A stretch of DNA of 33,645 nt, taken from positions 1 through 33,645 of the forward strand of contig JANQJL010000018.1 in NCBI GenBank assembly GCA_028281675.1. The letters run 5' to 3'. How positions within the stretch are numbered: position 1 is the stretch's first letter; every line of letters begins with the position of its first letter. This DNA is from Simkaniaceae bacterium (GTDB taxonomy: Bacteria; Chlamydiota; Chlamydiia; Chlamydiales; Simkaniaceae). Shown piece after piece: positions 33,552 through 33,645 of the stretch. The position numbers were made by a program, and so were the translations under genes. Under the pieces are notes generated by a model. That model searched no databases. It was not told where the DNA came from and saw nothing but the letters and a program-made list of their open reading frames with translations.

Positions 33552-33645
33552 CCCGTGAATGCGACCTATTTCGCGGCAGCGGCCTTTTGAATTAGCGGAG
33601 ATACAAGCTGAGTGCCGAGCCAAGGTGAGGCCACCTTGGCGAAGG
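33552..33645. repeat. Truncated copy of element A, inverted, at the right window end
   Basis: These 94 bases are the exact reverse complement of 1-94. They begin with the terminal motif CCCGTGAATGCGACC next to AT-rich DNA (ATATTA). The copy stops at the same internal base as the left one, which fits an assembly break in a multicopy repeat. Confidence 0.9.

Noticed and set aside
1-33645. CRISPR array, tRNA or rRNA genes, integrase or attachment sites
   Set aside because: No regularly spaced repeats, cloverleaf ends or rRNA-like conserved stretches were recognised. The repeats present are palindromic elements.

Overview
The window looks like a contig from an environmental (non-Chlamydiaceae) member of the Chlamydiae. 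The evidence is gene order. The blocks bamA-skp-lpxD ... pdhA-pdhB-pdhC, msbA-accA-unknown-HU/IHF, and pepF divergent from groES-groEL match, from memory, the Chlamydia trachomatis blocks CT241-243/245-247, CT264-267 and CT110-112. Genus was not determined. Both window ends lie inside the same repeat: bases 1-94 and 33552-33645 are exact reverse complements. A full-length relative sits at 12489-12647, so the window probably is a contig that ends in a dispersed repeat.

Layout. (1) 266-5463, plus strand: outer-membrane biogenesis genes (bamA, skp, lpxD) and a CorA-type channel. (2) 5460-10113, minus strand: a proline-rich one-pass membrane protein, the pyruvate dehydrogenase genes pdhABC, and a 58-residue lipoprotein with its own promoter. 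(3) 10160-15528, a more accessory stretch: a DnaQ-like exonuclease, an ankyrin-like protein, a lipoprotein pseudogene broken by a 159-bp palindromic element, an outer-membrane barrel and a secreted beta-1,3-glucanase-like (GH64-like) protein. (4) 15564-21318, minus strand: HU/IHF, a CT266-like protein, an L,D-transpeptidase, accA and an MsbA-type ABC transporter, closely packed. (5) 21449-24549: tyrS, a small charged protein, rpiA, a bifunctional-nuclease-family protein and HPr. (6) 24600-28772: pepF divergent from groES-groEL, with a CIRCE operator and an intrinsic terminator. (7) 28800-33546: an AsmA-like protein, a POT-like transporter, an SDR oxidoreductase, a Nudix hydrolase and a LicD-family protein.

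Three unrelated palindromic elements of similar size (159, 163 and 165 bp) lie in or beside intergenic DNA. One has clear target-site duplication and has broken a gene. The points most worth a second look are that insertion, the GH64-like secreted protein next to an outer-membrane barrel, and the palindromes beside the pdh and groE operons. No rRNA, tRNA, CRISPR array or transposase gene was seen.
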